Below, in pieces: positions 1 through 6,985 of a DNA stretch of 64,000 nucleotides. Within the stretch, counting starts at the first letter, position 1. The number at the start of each line of letters is the position of its first letter. This DNA comes from Chitinophagaceae bacterium (lineage in GTDB: Bacteria; Bacteroidota; Bacteroidia; Chitinophagales; Chitinophagaceae), in contig JAMLHL010000004.1 of assembly GCA_023957125.1 (NCBI GenBank), positions 1 through 64,000 of the forward strand, given 5' to 3'. The position numbers were made by a program, and so were the translations under genes. The notes under the pieces were generated by a model. The model did no database searches and was not told the DNA's origin. It worked only from the letters and a program-made list of their open reading frames with translations.

Positions 1-34
1 GAAAAGGCATGGACGACTGACCAAGAAAGCCCGT

Positions 35-239
35 GCTGCCAACATCGGTTTTGCGAGAGAACGGAATTCGCCGCTAAGGGGAACGTTTCGGCTTCGATTG
101 TCGCAAAAACCGCTTGGTTTTTTGCGATAGATTTTGTAAGTTCGCAAATGCCCAAGCGGTTTTGCTTACGTTCACGGCTAAATCGAAACTTCCAGCTTCG
201 ATTTTTCGCTCCCTCGCAAAGCCGCCGGACGTTACCAGC
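35..239. repeat. Long imperfect palindrome at the edge of an accessory patch
   Basis: The outer arms (35-57 and 213-239) are imperfect reverse complements: one reads GCTGCCAAC then TTTTGCGAG, the other CTCGCAAA then GTTACCAGC. An inner pair is almost perfect: GCAAAAACCGCTTGG at 103-117 against CCAAGCGGTTTTGC at 152-165. The whole could fold into one long bulged hairpin. Architecture and setting (next to toxin-antitoxin debris and an AT-rich regulator pair) recall cassette-associated attC-like sites, but the ends do not match the canonical integron cores, so recombination-site function is inference. No gene was found in 1-390. Confidence 0.55.
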
Positions 240-390
240 TAAGTTAGTGCATCATTCACAAGGAAGGAGGAATGGACACAACTCAATCTTCGACTTAGGG
301 AAAGGAATTACAGGAAAAATAAAATAGTTAAATCAGGAACAGAGAACGTTTATATCTTTCTATCTTTACCCTTGGAAAAACTCTTTAAAG

Positions 391-636
391 ATGAACACAG
401 CAGATGTAAATATTAACTTGGTTGACAGCTACTTTACGTTGCTGAAGAATTTAAGCCCAAACAATAAATTGGAACTTATTGCACGACTTTCAAAGTCAAT
501 GAAAACCACAATAGTGAAAAAAGATACTTCTTGGGAAGCATTGTTTGGCGCTTGGGAACTCGACCAATCTGCTGACGATTTTGTTGAACAATTGAAGAAA
601 GACAGAACTTTCACGCGCAAATCTATTGACTTGTAA
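391..636 (+). CDS. Putative antitoxin of a VapBC-like module
   Basis: An 81-residue acidic, helical protein of the size of VapB-like antitoxins found next to PIN toxins in Bacteroidota. The C-terminal half (DQSADDFVEQLKKDR) is the sort of segment that lies in the toxin groove; the N-terminal half would dimerise. No named DNA-binding fold was recognised, so the call rests mainly on the adjoining PIN-domain reading frame, which overlaps its stop codon. A near-consensus -7 element (TATCTTTA, 361-368) lies about 25 bases upstream. Because the toxin gene is broken, this is probably an orphan antitoxin. Confidence 0.6.
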   Translation: MNTADVNINLVDSYFTLLKNLSPNNKLELIARLSKSMKTTIVKKDTSWEALFGAWELDQSADDFVEQLKKDRTFTRKSIDL

Positions 637-938
637 AAAGGTATCTTTTAGACACAAATATTTGTGTTTATTTCTTTAACGGACAATTCAACCTTATAGA
701 TAAAATCCGTGAAATCGGATTTGAAAATTGCATTGTATCTGAAATAACGATTGCCGAACTCAAATATGGAGTAGCCAAAAGCACCAAAAAAGAAAAGAAT
801 CAAAAAGCCCTTGATACGTTTCAATCTAAGATAGAAATTCTTCCAATATTTCCTGCTCTTGACATTTATGCCGTTGAAAAAGCCCGACTAAAATGGCAAT
901 TCATTCCACGCTTGACCTCTATCAACAATTGGACGTAA
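633..938 (+). pseudogene. VapC-like PIN-domain toxin, start lost and 3' end truncated
   Basis: The frame from 633 reads VKRYLLDTNICVYFF, the N-terminal PIN core with its first catalytic Asp, then SEITIAELKYGVAKS with the conserved Glu, and continues to about KARLKW near 890. PIN toxins need two further acidic residues in a second half; here the frame instead runs into the tail of the opposite-strand PPOX gene and stops at 936-938. There is no start codon: the position where a VapC start would overlap the antitoxin stop reads GTA. A single G-to-A change from GTGA would have turned a GTG start into GTA while keeping the antitoxin stop (TGA to TAA). The gene is therefore doubly disabled. Confidence 0.75.
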
Positions 939-1340
939 CTTTTTGATTTCGCAGGTTACAGTTGCAACCAATTCATCTGCCTTTTCGTTCCCGAATTTTT
1001 CTCTGATTTTGGTTCTGATTTTTTCCAACTTTTCCCCTTCTCTCAAAACTTCGGTTACTTTTGCATAAATTCTTACGCCTTTGTAATCTCTTGCTCGTGT
1101 TGCAGGTTCATAAACCATAAACACAACAGATTTATTTTCCAAAATGTTATTGAGCGTTATAGACGGGTCATCACTCAATTCAAATTCAATGTTTCCGTTT
1201 TCTACAACTCGTGGCGTTCCCATTAACGAAACTGACGGTTCGCCACTTTTGTTTGCTGTGCAAAGCAATTTATCGTGATGATTTTGAAAAAAATCTCTCA
1301 ATTCTGTCGTTACCAACTCGTTTTGTTTTGTATTATTCAT
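888..1340 (-). CDS. Pyridoxamine 5'-phosphate oxidase-like flavoprotein
   Basis: A 150-residue protein of the PPOX/FMN-binding split-barrel superfamily: LLCTANKSGEPSVSLMGTP is the first strand pair, followed by FELSDDPSITLNNILENKS and a VRIYAKVTEV strand. Such proteins bind FMN, F420 or haem and reduce small substrates; the substrate cannot be read from sequence. The longer frame to 1385 passes through the operator region, so the ATG at 1340 is preferred. It is divergent from a TetR gene and two TetR-type palindromes lie between them, so TetR probably represses it. Its last codons overlap the truncated vapC, marking the deletion joint. Confidence 0.75.
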   Translation of the reverse strand: MNNTKQNELVTTELRDFFQNHHDKLLCTANKSGEPSVSLMGTPRVVENGNIEFELSDDPSITLNNILENKSVVFMVYEPATRARDYKGVRIYAKVTEVLREGEKLEKIRTKIREKFGNEKADELVATVTCEIKKLRPIVDRGQAWNELPF

Positions 1341-1360
1341 ATTCTTTTTATCTTTAAATA

Positions 1361-1377
1361 AGATACATTTTGTATCT
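1361..1377. promoter_or_regulatory. Perfect TetR-type operator (O1)
   Basis: A perfect 7-3-7 palindrome, AGATACA-TTT-TGTATCT, between the divergent PPOX and TetR genes. It lies just downstream of the candidate -7 element of the PPOX promoter (1383-1390, - strand), where a bound repressor would block initiation. Confidence 0.7.
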
Positions 1378-1382
1378 TTATG

Positions 1383-1390
1383 CAAATATA
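1383..1390 (-). promoter_or_regulatory. Candidate -7 element for the PPOX gene
   Basis: The minus strand reads TATATTTG, a full match to the Bacteroidota TAnnTTTG element. Initiation would fall near 1378, at the edge of operator O1. No clear TTTG -33 box was found. Confidence 0.5.
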
Positions 1391-1406
1391 AAGAGAAAAT
1401 TTATTT

Positions 1407-1423
1407 AGATACAGATTGTCTCT
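1407..1423. promoter_or_regulatory. Second, imperfect TetR-type operator (O2)
   Basis: AGATACA-GAT-TGTCTCT repeats the O1 design with one mismatch between arms. It sits immediately upstream of the tetR -7 element (1424-1431), where binding would give autorepression. Confidence 0.6.
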
Positions 1424-1431
1424 TATTTTTG
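1424..1431 (+). promoter_or_regulatory. Candidate -7 element for the tetR gene
   Basis: TATTTTTG matches TAnnTTTG and lies 18 bases before the chosen ATG, directly abutting operator O2. This placement also argues against the upstream TTG start at 1429. Confidence 0.5.
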
Positions 1432-1449
1432 TATCGTAAAAATCAAAAA

Positions 1450-2052
1450 ATGACTAAACAGAAAAATAGCAGAAGACGAGGCAATGATTTGTTAGACAGT
1501 TTATACAATGCAACAATTAAACTGACAGACACCGTAAAATTGACTAATTTAACTTTTCAACAAATTGCAGAAGAGGCAAATACGAGCCGAGCAGTTTTAT
1601 ATCGTAGATGGACAACACCGTTTGAATTGTTACAAGAAATTTACAATTACAAAGCCAAAGAATTGTTTGACGGTAGTTTTTTTGACAAACTAAAAGACAA
1701 TGGTTCTTTACGAAGTGATTTTTTACAATTACTCACTCTTTTTCAAAACACTTACAAAAAGATCGGGGCGGAAATAATCAACAACTATTATTTTTTGAGA
1801 ACGCAGGACAGCGACAACAGCCAAGAAACCGAAATGCACAAAAATGCTGTTGAAAAGTATTTGAGAACAATGGAAAGAATTTTGCAAAATGCCGAAACGA
1901 GAGGCGAGAAAATAAAAAAAGTACATCATGTTACGCTAATGCTTCCGTTTGACCTTATCCGAACAGAAAATTTAATCAGACCTGAAAATATCAACAAAAA
2001 TCGTTTGGCAACAATGGTAGAGGAAGTATTGCTTCCCGTTTTTACGGAATGA
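1450..2052 (+). CDS. TetR/AcrR-family transcriptional regulator
   Basis: A 200-residue regulator with an N-terminal helix-turn-helix around residues 35-60 (TFQQIAEEANTSRAVLYRRW) and a helical ligand-binding/dimerisation domain. The family usually represses a neighbouring gene and releases DNA on binding a small molecule. Two matching palindromes in the 109-bp divergent gap indicate control of itself and of the PPOX flavoprotein. The ATG at 1450 follows the A-rich stretch AATCAAAAAA; an in-frame TTG at 1429 lies inside the promoter. The region is markedly more AT-rich than the genes after 2.9 kb, which suggests acquisition. Confidence 0.88.
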   Translation: MTKQKNSRRRGNDLLDSLYNATIKLTDTVKLTNLTFQQIAEEANTSRAVLYRRWTTPFELLQEIYNYKAKELFDGSFFDKLKDNGSLRSDFLQLLTLFQNTYKKIGAEIINNYYFLRTQDSDNSQETEMHKNAVEKYLRTMERILQNAETRGEKIKKVHHVTLMLPFDLIRTENLIRPENINKNRLATMVEEVLLPVFTE

Positions 2053-2094
2053 CAAAAGCCCAGCTGGTAATATTTTGCGTGGCATCATAACATA

Positions 2095-2184
2095 ATGTGG
2101 TTTTTGATCCTATTCTTGATTCCTTCTGTTATCCTAGTAGGTTGGCTAAATGGAAATTTTTTAAAACATACAACCTATCTTTAG
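2095..2184 (+). CDS. Possible 29-residue membrane peptide
   Basis: A short frame beginning MWFLILFLIPSVILVGWL forms one hydrophobic segment and ends at TAG 2182. It may be a real small membrane peptide or the 5' stub of a broken gene. No recognised family. Confidence 0.25.
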   Translation: MWFLILFLIPSVILVGWLNGNFLKHTTYL

Positions 2185-2222
2185 CTAATCGGTTTTTTAA
2201 ACTTTCCTTTTTGAGAGCCAAT

Positions 2223-2354
2223 ATGACAAAAGGAAGGATTTTACACGTAAAAGAATCTACGATAACGGTTATCACACAAAACGAAACTGATTTGATCCGT
2301 TTACCGGATGTGACCGCAGGGTTTGGTGAAGGTAGCGGGCTAATCGGAAAATAG
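2223..2354 (+). CDS. Short unrecognised reading frame
   Basis: A 43-codon frame, MTKGRILHVKESTITVITQ, ending in a glycine-rich tail. Its pattern suggests a small beta-rich protein or a fragment of one. Family not recognised; its surroundings are remnants, so it may itself be debris. Confidence 0.25.
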   Translation: MTKGRILHVKESTITVITQNETDLIRLPDVTAGFGEGSGLIGK

Positions 2355-2389
2355 ATAACCAATAAAAACACTTTGCATTTCATTTTGCA

Positions 2390-2524
2390 ATGTGGCTAAA
2401 TTCCGAATTTCAAACTTACCTTATCAACGAGTTTCAACACCTGAAAGACGATGAAAACAACCAGCTGAAATTAGAATGGAATTTACAACGAACATTAGCC
2501 AAAGTAAACCATCACAACGCTTGA
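2390..2524 (+). pseudogene. KilA-N domain protein remnant
   Basis: The frame WLNSEFQTYLINEFQHLKDD...LEWNLQRTLAKVN matches the middle of Bacteroidota KilA-N proteins, where a predicted DNA-binding domain is followed by a 'SPEF.YLIKEFQRLK' helix and an 'EWNL.R.L.K.NY' segment. The preceding KilA-N core and the following C-terminus are missing and the frame stops after 44 codons. KilA-N genes are common in prophages and mobile islands. Confidence 0.6.
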
Positions 2525-2663
2525 GCAACTTCCTGATATTTATTTCAAGCACCTTGAAAGCACGAACAGCCTTTATGAACAGGGTTCAAGAGCAACACAA
2601 TCAAAGCACAATAGCGGCACCACCGTTAAGTACATCCACTTCACAATCTTACACCAAAGCTGA
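2508..2663 (+). pseudogene. Unidentified coding remnant
   Basis: A frame overlapping the KilA-N fragment reads LEQLPDIYFKHLESTNSLYE and on to a stop at 2661 without a start codon. It has protein-like composition but no recognised family. It could be the frameshifted C-terminal part of the KilA-N gene or of another lost gene. Confidence 0.3.
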
Positions 2664-2963
2664 TTGCCCGTAGCTCACAGTTTCCCGCGACGGATACGAC
2701 TCCCCACCTTCAGTTCAGGCACGGATATCTATGCGCCCCTGCAACCTCCCCCACCCTGCGAAGCATCGTCGCATCGCCCTTCCTGCCCACGGAGAATGAA
2801 AAAATTGTAGATGGCAGGAGTTTTCTTTCAGTATCAGTGAAAATTCTTATTTTGCAAATCTTTATGCAGGCTGCATAGCAACCGGCGAGGAAGGTTCTAT
2901 CGGTCCTGTTATGAAAAAAGTCAGTATTTAAACCATTTTACGGAATAAATCACCCCAATAAAA
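2664..2963. other. Non-coding boundary region
   Basis: No gene was seen. Composition changes here from the AT-rich accessory patch to the more GC-rich backbone. A near-consensus -7 sequence (TTATTTTG, 2847-2854) could serve the gene at 2964 with a leader of about 100 bases. Confidence 0.4.
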
Positions 2964-3779
2964 ATGAAGGTTAAAACTAAACCGGGTTATAAGCAGCATC
3001 TTTTTAAGTTCGCTGTTTTACTTGTAACGATTACCGCTTGTAATAGTCAATCCAACCAAAAAGCCGGAGACATAACTACCGGAATCAGCGAAAACAACTC
3101 CGAATGGACCTATCTTTTTGACGGCACAAGCCTTGAAGGGTGGAGGGGATACAATATGGATTCCCTTCCTCCCGGCTGGACCATAAAAGACAGTACCCTG
3201 ACTTTTGATACCCGGCTCGGCCTGGAACAGAATTATACCGGCGGCAAGGATATTCTATACGGAGCCGAAGAATTTGAGAACTTTGAGCTGTATCTGGAGT
3301 GGAAGCTGCCCAAAGGAGGGAACAGTGGTATCTTCTATCACGTAAAAGAAGGCTACGATGGTCCTCCCGTTGTAGCGCCGGAGTACCAATTGATTGATGA
3401 TGAAAACTATGCCAAAATCCATGACCTGACAGCATACAATACCAGTCTGGGGTACACAGATCATCCTGAAGAACTTAAACCTTTACAACAAACAGGCGCC
3501 GACTATGCCATGCACCCGCCCGATCCGGAAAAAACTTTGCACCCGGTTGGAGAATGGAACAGTTCAAAAATCGTATTTACCCCCGAGAAAGTAGAACATT
3601 GGCTCAATGGTAAAATGATAGTATCCTTTGTTCCCTGGGACGACGCCTGGTATGCAAAGAAAAATTCCGACAAGTGGAAAAGCAGTCCCGATTACGGAAA
3701 ATTTAAGAAAGGGTATATTGCTTTACAGGACCATGCAAGTCCGATCTGGTTCAGAAACATAAAAATTAAAAAACGATAA
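2964..3779 (+). CDS. DUF1080 (3-keto-disaccharide hydrolase-type) lipoprotein
   Basis: A 271-residue exported protein. The N-terminus has a lipoprotein signal ending ITAC with Cys26. The rest is a single concanavalin-like DUF1080 domain, with WTYLFDGTSLEGWRG near the start and the family's closing pattern GYIALQDHASPIWFRNIKI. Members are linked to cleavage or hydration of 3-keto-glycosides in the periplasm or at the cell surface. It is followed after 10 bp by a secreted Gfo/Idh/MocA oxidoreductase, the expected partner that makes or reduces keto-sugars. Confidence 0.85.
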   Translation: MKVKTKPGYKQHLFKFAVLLVTITACNSQSNQKAGDITTGISENNSEWTYLFDGTSLEGWRGYNMDSLPPGWTIKDSTLTFDTRLGLEQNYTGGKDILYGAEEFENFELYLEWKLPKGGNSGIFYHVKEGYDGPPVVAPEYQLIDDENYAKIHDLTAYNTSLGYTDHPEELKPLQQTGADYAMHPPDPEKTLHPVGEWNSSKIVFTPEKVEHWLNGKMIVSFVPWDDAWYAKKNSDKWKSSPDYGKFKKGYIALQDHASPIWFRNIKIKKR

Positions 3780-3789
3780 GCTTCAGATC

Positions 3790-5214
3790 ATGAATAAACG
3801 GGAATTTATAAAACAAAGCCTTGCCGGTGCGCTGGGAATGGTGCTGGTACCCTCTTTTTTAAAAGGAGCAAATCTAAAAGAAAAATTAAGAACGGCTCAT
3901 ATCGGCGTGGGCAATATGGGCATGGCGGATCTGAAAGCGATTTCGTCTCACTCCGCAGTGGACGTAGTTGCACTCTGTGATGTGGATGCGGTAAACCTTT
4001 CCGTGGCCCACAAAATGCATCCGGGAGCACGGATATTTTTTGACTACCGGAAAATGCTGGAGGAAATGGGCAGCGAAATTGATGCCGTTATTGTTTCCAC
4101 ACCCGACCATACGCATGCCCCGGCTTCCATGATGGCCATGAATATGAATAAGCCGGTATATTGTCAAAAGCCATTGACACATTATGTGTCTGAATCGAGG
4201 GAAATGAAAAGATTGGCTGCCGAAAAAGGACTGGTGACACAAATGGGTATCCAGGTACACTCTTTTTATGATTACAAACTGGCCACCCTTTTAATTCAAT
4301 CCGGTATTATTGGAAAAGTACACACCGTACATGCCTGGTCGCCCAAAAATTGGGGCTATGACGGTCCGCTGCCCGAGGGAGAAGACCCTGTTCCGCAACA
4401 ACTGGATTGGAACCTCTGGCTGGGCACATCAAAAAAACGACCCTATAAAAAAGGCATGTACCATCCTGCTAACTGGAGAAAACTCATGGATTATGGCTGT
4501 GGCACCCTGGGCGATATGGGCGTACATATTTTCGATACCCCGTATAATGCACTGAAACTGGATGTGCCACGAACCATCACCAACGAATGCAGACCATCCA
4601 ATGGATTTGGCTTTCCTGAACACAATATTGTTACGTACGAGTTTCCGGGTACCCCCTACACGGGTGAATCCTTAAAATGGATATGGTATGATGGTGAGGG
4701 CGCTCCCCGCATGTCTGAAGACCTGGTGTTACCTGGCATGGACATAAAAAAGGACAAAAAAAACCAGGTCGCAAACGCTAAGGACAAGATTTCACTGGAT
4801 GCCGGGGTGACCGCCGAAAATGAATTGCCGGAGCAGGGCGCCATGTTTGTCGGGGAAAAAGGCAGATTGTTGCTGCCCCACTTTATGCAGCTCCCAAAGA
4901 AAATCAGTAAGGGTAAGTTCGTGGACATTTCCAAAGAAATCGCTAAGATCTCAAAAGAACACAACCTGGGCGAACCCATCCGGAATTACGACCTTGAAGG
5001 ACCCAAGCACTACCACCAGTTTATAGACGCGTGCTTGGGCAAAGCCACCACTACAGCTCCCTTTGAATATGCGGCGAGACTGACGGAAACCATTTTGCTG
5101 GGAACCATCGCCGGGCGCTTCCCCGGGGAGACATTGCACTGGGATGCAGCAACCGCGAAATTTAAAGAAGAGAAAGCGAACCAATATTTAGCGGGCGATT
5201 ACCGGCAGTTTTGA
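3790..5214 (+). CDS. Secreted Gfo/Idh/MocA-family oxidoreductase
   Basis: A 474-residue NAD(P)-dependent sugar oxidoreductase. The Tat-like leader NKREFIKQSLAG carries KR rather than RR. The Rossmann start is AHIGVGNMGMADLKA, the cofactor loop reads VSTPDHTH, and the usual EKP motif appears as CQKPLTH; the C-terminal alpha/beta domain includes WHPANWRKL-like and GTLGDMGVHIFD segments. The family oxidises or reduces sugar carbons, often C3. It forms a likely two-gene operon with the DUF1080 gene. Export with a bound cofactor, as the leader implies, is typical of Bacteroidota members. Confidence 0.85.
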   Translation: MNKREFIKQSLAGALGMVLVPSFLKGANLKEKLRTAHIGVGNMGMADLKAISSHSAVDVVALCDVDAVNLSVAHKMHPGARIFFDYRKMLEEMGSEIDAVIVSTPDHTHAPASMMAMNMNKPVYCQKPLTHYVSESREMKRLAAEKGLVTQMGIQVHSFYDYKLATLLIQSGIIGKVHTVHAWSPKNWGYDGPLPEGEDPVPQQLDWNLWLGTSKKRPYKKGMYHPANWRKLMDYGCGTLGDMGVHIFDTPYNALKLDVPRTITNECRPSNGFGFPEHNIVTYEFPGTPYTGESLKWIWYDGEGAPRMSEDLVLPGMDIKKDKKNQVANAKDKISLDAGVTAENELPEQGAMFVGEKGRLLLPHFMQLPKKISKGKFVDISKEIAKISKEHNLGEPIRNYDLEGPKHYHQFIDACLGKATTTAPFEYAARLTETILLGTIAGRFPGETLHWDAATAKFKEEKANQYLAGDYRQF

Positions 5215-5244
5215 TCGTTTTGTATCGCGTTGTTGGCGGGCTGC

Positions 5245-5534
5245 GGTGCCGACCGCGGCCCGCCTGCTATGCGAAGCGTCTTCGCCTCACATTCGTTTTG
5301 TTGCTGCCTCCACGGCGACTGCTATCATCCCGGCACCTCTGATCAGTTGAGGGATGATGTATGGCTGCGGTCTGACCTCCGGTGCCGACCGCAGCCCGCC
5401 TGCTATGCGAAGCGTCTTCGCTTCACATTCGTTTTGTTGCTGCCTCCACGGCGGCTGCTATCATCCCGGCGCTTCTGACCTGTTGAGGGATGATGTATGG
5501 CTGCGGTCTGACCTCCGGTGCCGACCGCAGCCGC
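5245..5534. repeat. 136-bp tandem repeat with embedded hairpins, 2.1 copies
   Basis: Unit starts GGTGCCGACCGC occur at 5245, 5381 and 5517, exactly 136 bp apart; the third copy is only about 16 bp. Each unit includes GCGAAGCGTCTTCGC (6-bp stem) and ends with GGCTGCGGTC, which pairs across the junction with GACCGCAGCC (5363-5372 with 5387-5396, repeated at 5499-5532). A shorter version sits at 5238-5261. The array fills the gap between two convergent genes, so the hairpins may act as two-way terminators. Open frames crossing it are artefacts of the repeat. Confidence 0.85.
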
Positions 5535-5539
5535 AATCC

Positions 5540-6817
5540 CTATCTCTCTATCAACTTATTGATCTTTCCTTTTCGTTTAACCAGGTCAAAGGCATCAAAC
5601 AACTCGTCTGCCGATGTGTAGGCGCGGTATTCCAATTTGTCGTTATCTACCGTTATCACCTGGTAAAGTTGGGTATATACCGCCGATTTGTCCATCCAGG
5701 TTTCTTTCGCCACATCATGATCGGTCATTTTGGGACCACTTACCGATACCACGTACATCGTACCCGAAACCTCTCCTTTTTTTCCCATTGGAATATTTTT
5801 CATACCCCGCGCATAAGTATGGTCGTGTCCCTGGAGTACCAGATCCACTTTATACTTGTCAAACAGCGGCTTGAAGGTTGCCCGCATGCGCTTGTTATCG
5901 CGGGTGGTTTTGGTGGAGAATATCGGATGATGAAATACCACGCAGGTCCATTTATTCGGATTATGACTTAATAAACTATCCATCCACCGTTCCTGTTTTT
6001 GAAGATATTCATCCGATTCTTCTACCATATACGCATCCAGTGAGATAAAACGCACTCCCTGCACGTCAGAGAAATAACAGGTTTCTTTCAAACCTTCCGG
6101 CCCGTTTTCCGGAAGGGTAAACTGGTACCGCCAGAAGGGAGATAAATCTTCCACAAATTCTCCTCTCCCGTAATCATGATTTCCCGGCGAGGGCATGTTG
6201 TGCACGGAAGCGTGGATAAACGATCCCGCCTCAAACCATTCTCCCCATTCCTCGTCGTTACTATCCCGGTTTACCAGGTCGCCGGCATGCAGCATGAGTT
6301 TAGCTCCCGGCGCACGGGCATAAGCGCCGCGGATGACCTTAGACCACATAGAATGCAAACCGGTTTGCGCATCGCCAAAATATAAAAACGAAAATTTATC
6401 GTGTTTATCTGAGGTCGTTCTGAACTGGAGCCATTCACTCCAATGGTCTCCGCTGCCCACCCGGTAGCTATACAGGGTATTGGGCTTTAAATTTCTGAAA
6501 ACCACCGAATGATAATTGGCGGTTACTCCTTTCCACCTGATATCTTTATAAAAATCATCCCTGGAAACAAGCGTTCCGGTACGGGCAGTCAACCGTTCGG
6601 CTTTATTTACAGATAAGGGATTGGCATTTGCCGGTATAATTTCAGCGAAAGCTGCGGTTACCGAAGCGCCGGTTCTCCAGGTTACCGCCGCGGAAGTAGA
6701 AGGGTCTTCCGTGACCGTAAGATTAATCCTGTCGGGCATGTCCCCGGGAGTATAAGGATTATGGAGATATTGGGAAGAGGTCATAAAAGGAAGCGCCAAT
6801 AATACCACGCAATACAT
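5540..6817 (-). CDS. Purple acid phosphatase-like metallophosphoesterase
   Basis: About 425 residues after a signal peptide (MYCVVLLALPFMTSSQ). An N-terminal fibronectin-like domain (DRINLTVTEDPSTSAAVTWRTG) precedes a metallophosphoesterase core with the five metal motifs in order: FGDAQTG, HAGDLVN, PGNHDYG, VFHHPIF and QGHDHTYARG. This is the two-domain plan of purple acid phosphatases; it should hydrolyse phosphate esters in the periplasm or outside. The frame extends upstream to 6958, but that part lacks signal-peptide features, so the ATG at 6817 is preferred. It is the last of a co-oriented series behind the SusCD genes. Confidence 0.85.
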   Translation of the reverse strand: MYCVVLLALPFMTSSQYLHNPYTPGDMPDRINLTVTEDPSTSAAVTWRTGASVTAAFAEIIPANANPLSVNKAERLTARTGTLVSRDDFYKDIRWKGVTANYHSVVFRNLKPNTLYSYRVGSGDHWSEWLQFRTTSDKHDKFSFLYFGDAQTGLHSMWSKVIRGAYARAPGAKLMLHAGDLVNRDSNDEEWGEWFEAGSFIHASVHNMPSPGNHDYGRGEFVEDLSPFWRYQFTLPENGPEGLKETCYFSDVQGVRFISLDAYMVEESDEYLQKQERWMDSLLSHNPNKWTCVVFHHPIFSTKTTRDNKRMRATFKPLFDKYKVDLVLQGHDHTYARGMKNIPMGKKGEVSGTMYVVSVSGPKMTDHDVAKETWMDKSAVYTQLYQVITVDNDKLEYRAYTSADELFDAFDLVKRKGKINKLIER

Positions 6818-6985
6818 CAATTTGCGAAAATGAGTTCCCCGCTCCCCGAGGTTAAAGATCGTTGTAAAATAATTTTTCCCGGAACAATAATCAGACTTAA
6901 GCATAAAAATGAATATTAATGATATAATATGAATATCCTGCCAGAGGATTGAAAGCATGGTGTATCGCAGGTTGTAAAAACCCGG

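Noticed and set aside
35..239. Canonical integron attC site
   Set aside because: The ends do not fit the GTTRRRY / RYYYAAC core and no integrase is in view, so only a palindrome is reported.
2476..2673. 65-codon frame in the debris region
   Set aside because: It overlaps the KilA-N remnant in another frame and shows low-complexity composition.
3085..3435. Antisense frame over the DUF1080 gene
   Set aside because: Shadow of a strongly supported gene with no family signal.
5230..5478. Open frames of 80 or more codons across the 136-bp tandem repeat
   Set aside because: The frames are produced by the repeat itself, contain repeated peptide blocks and lack a ribosome-binding or family signal.
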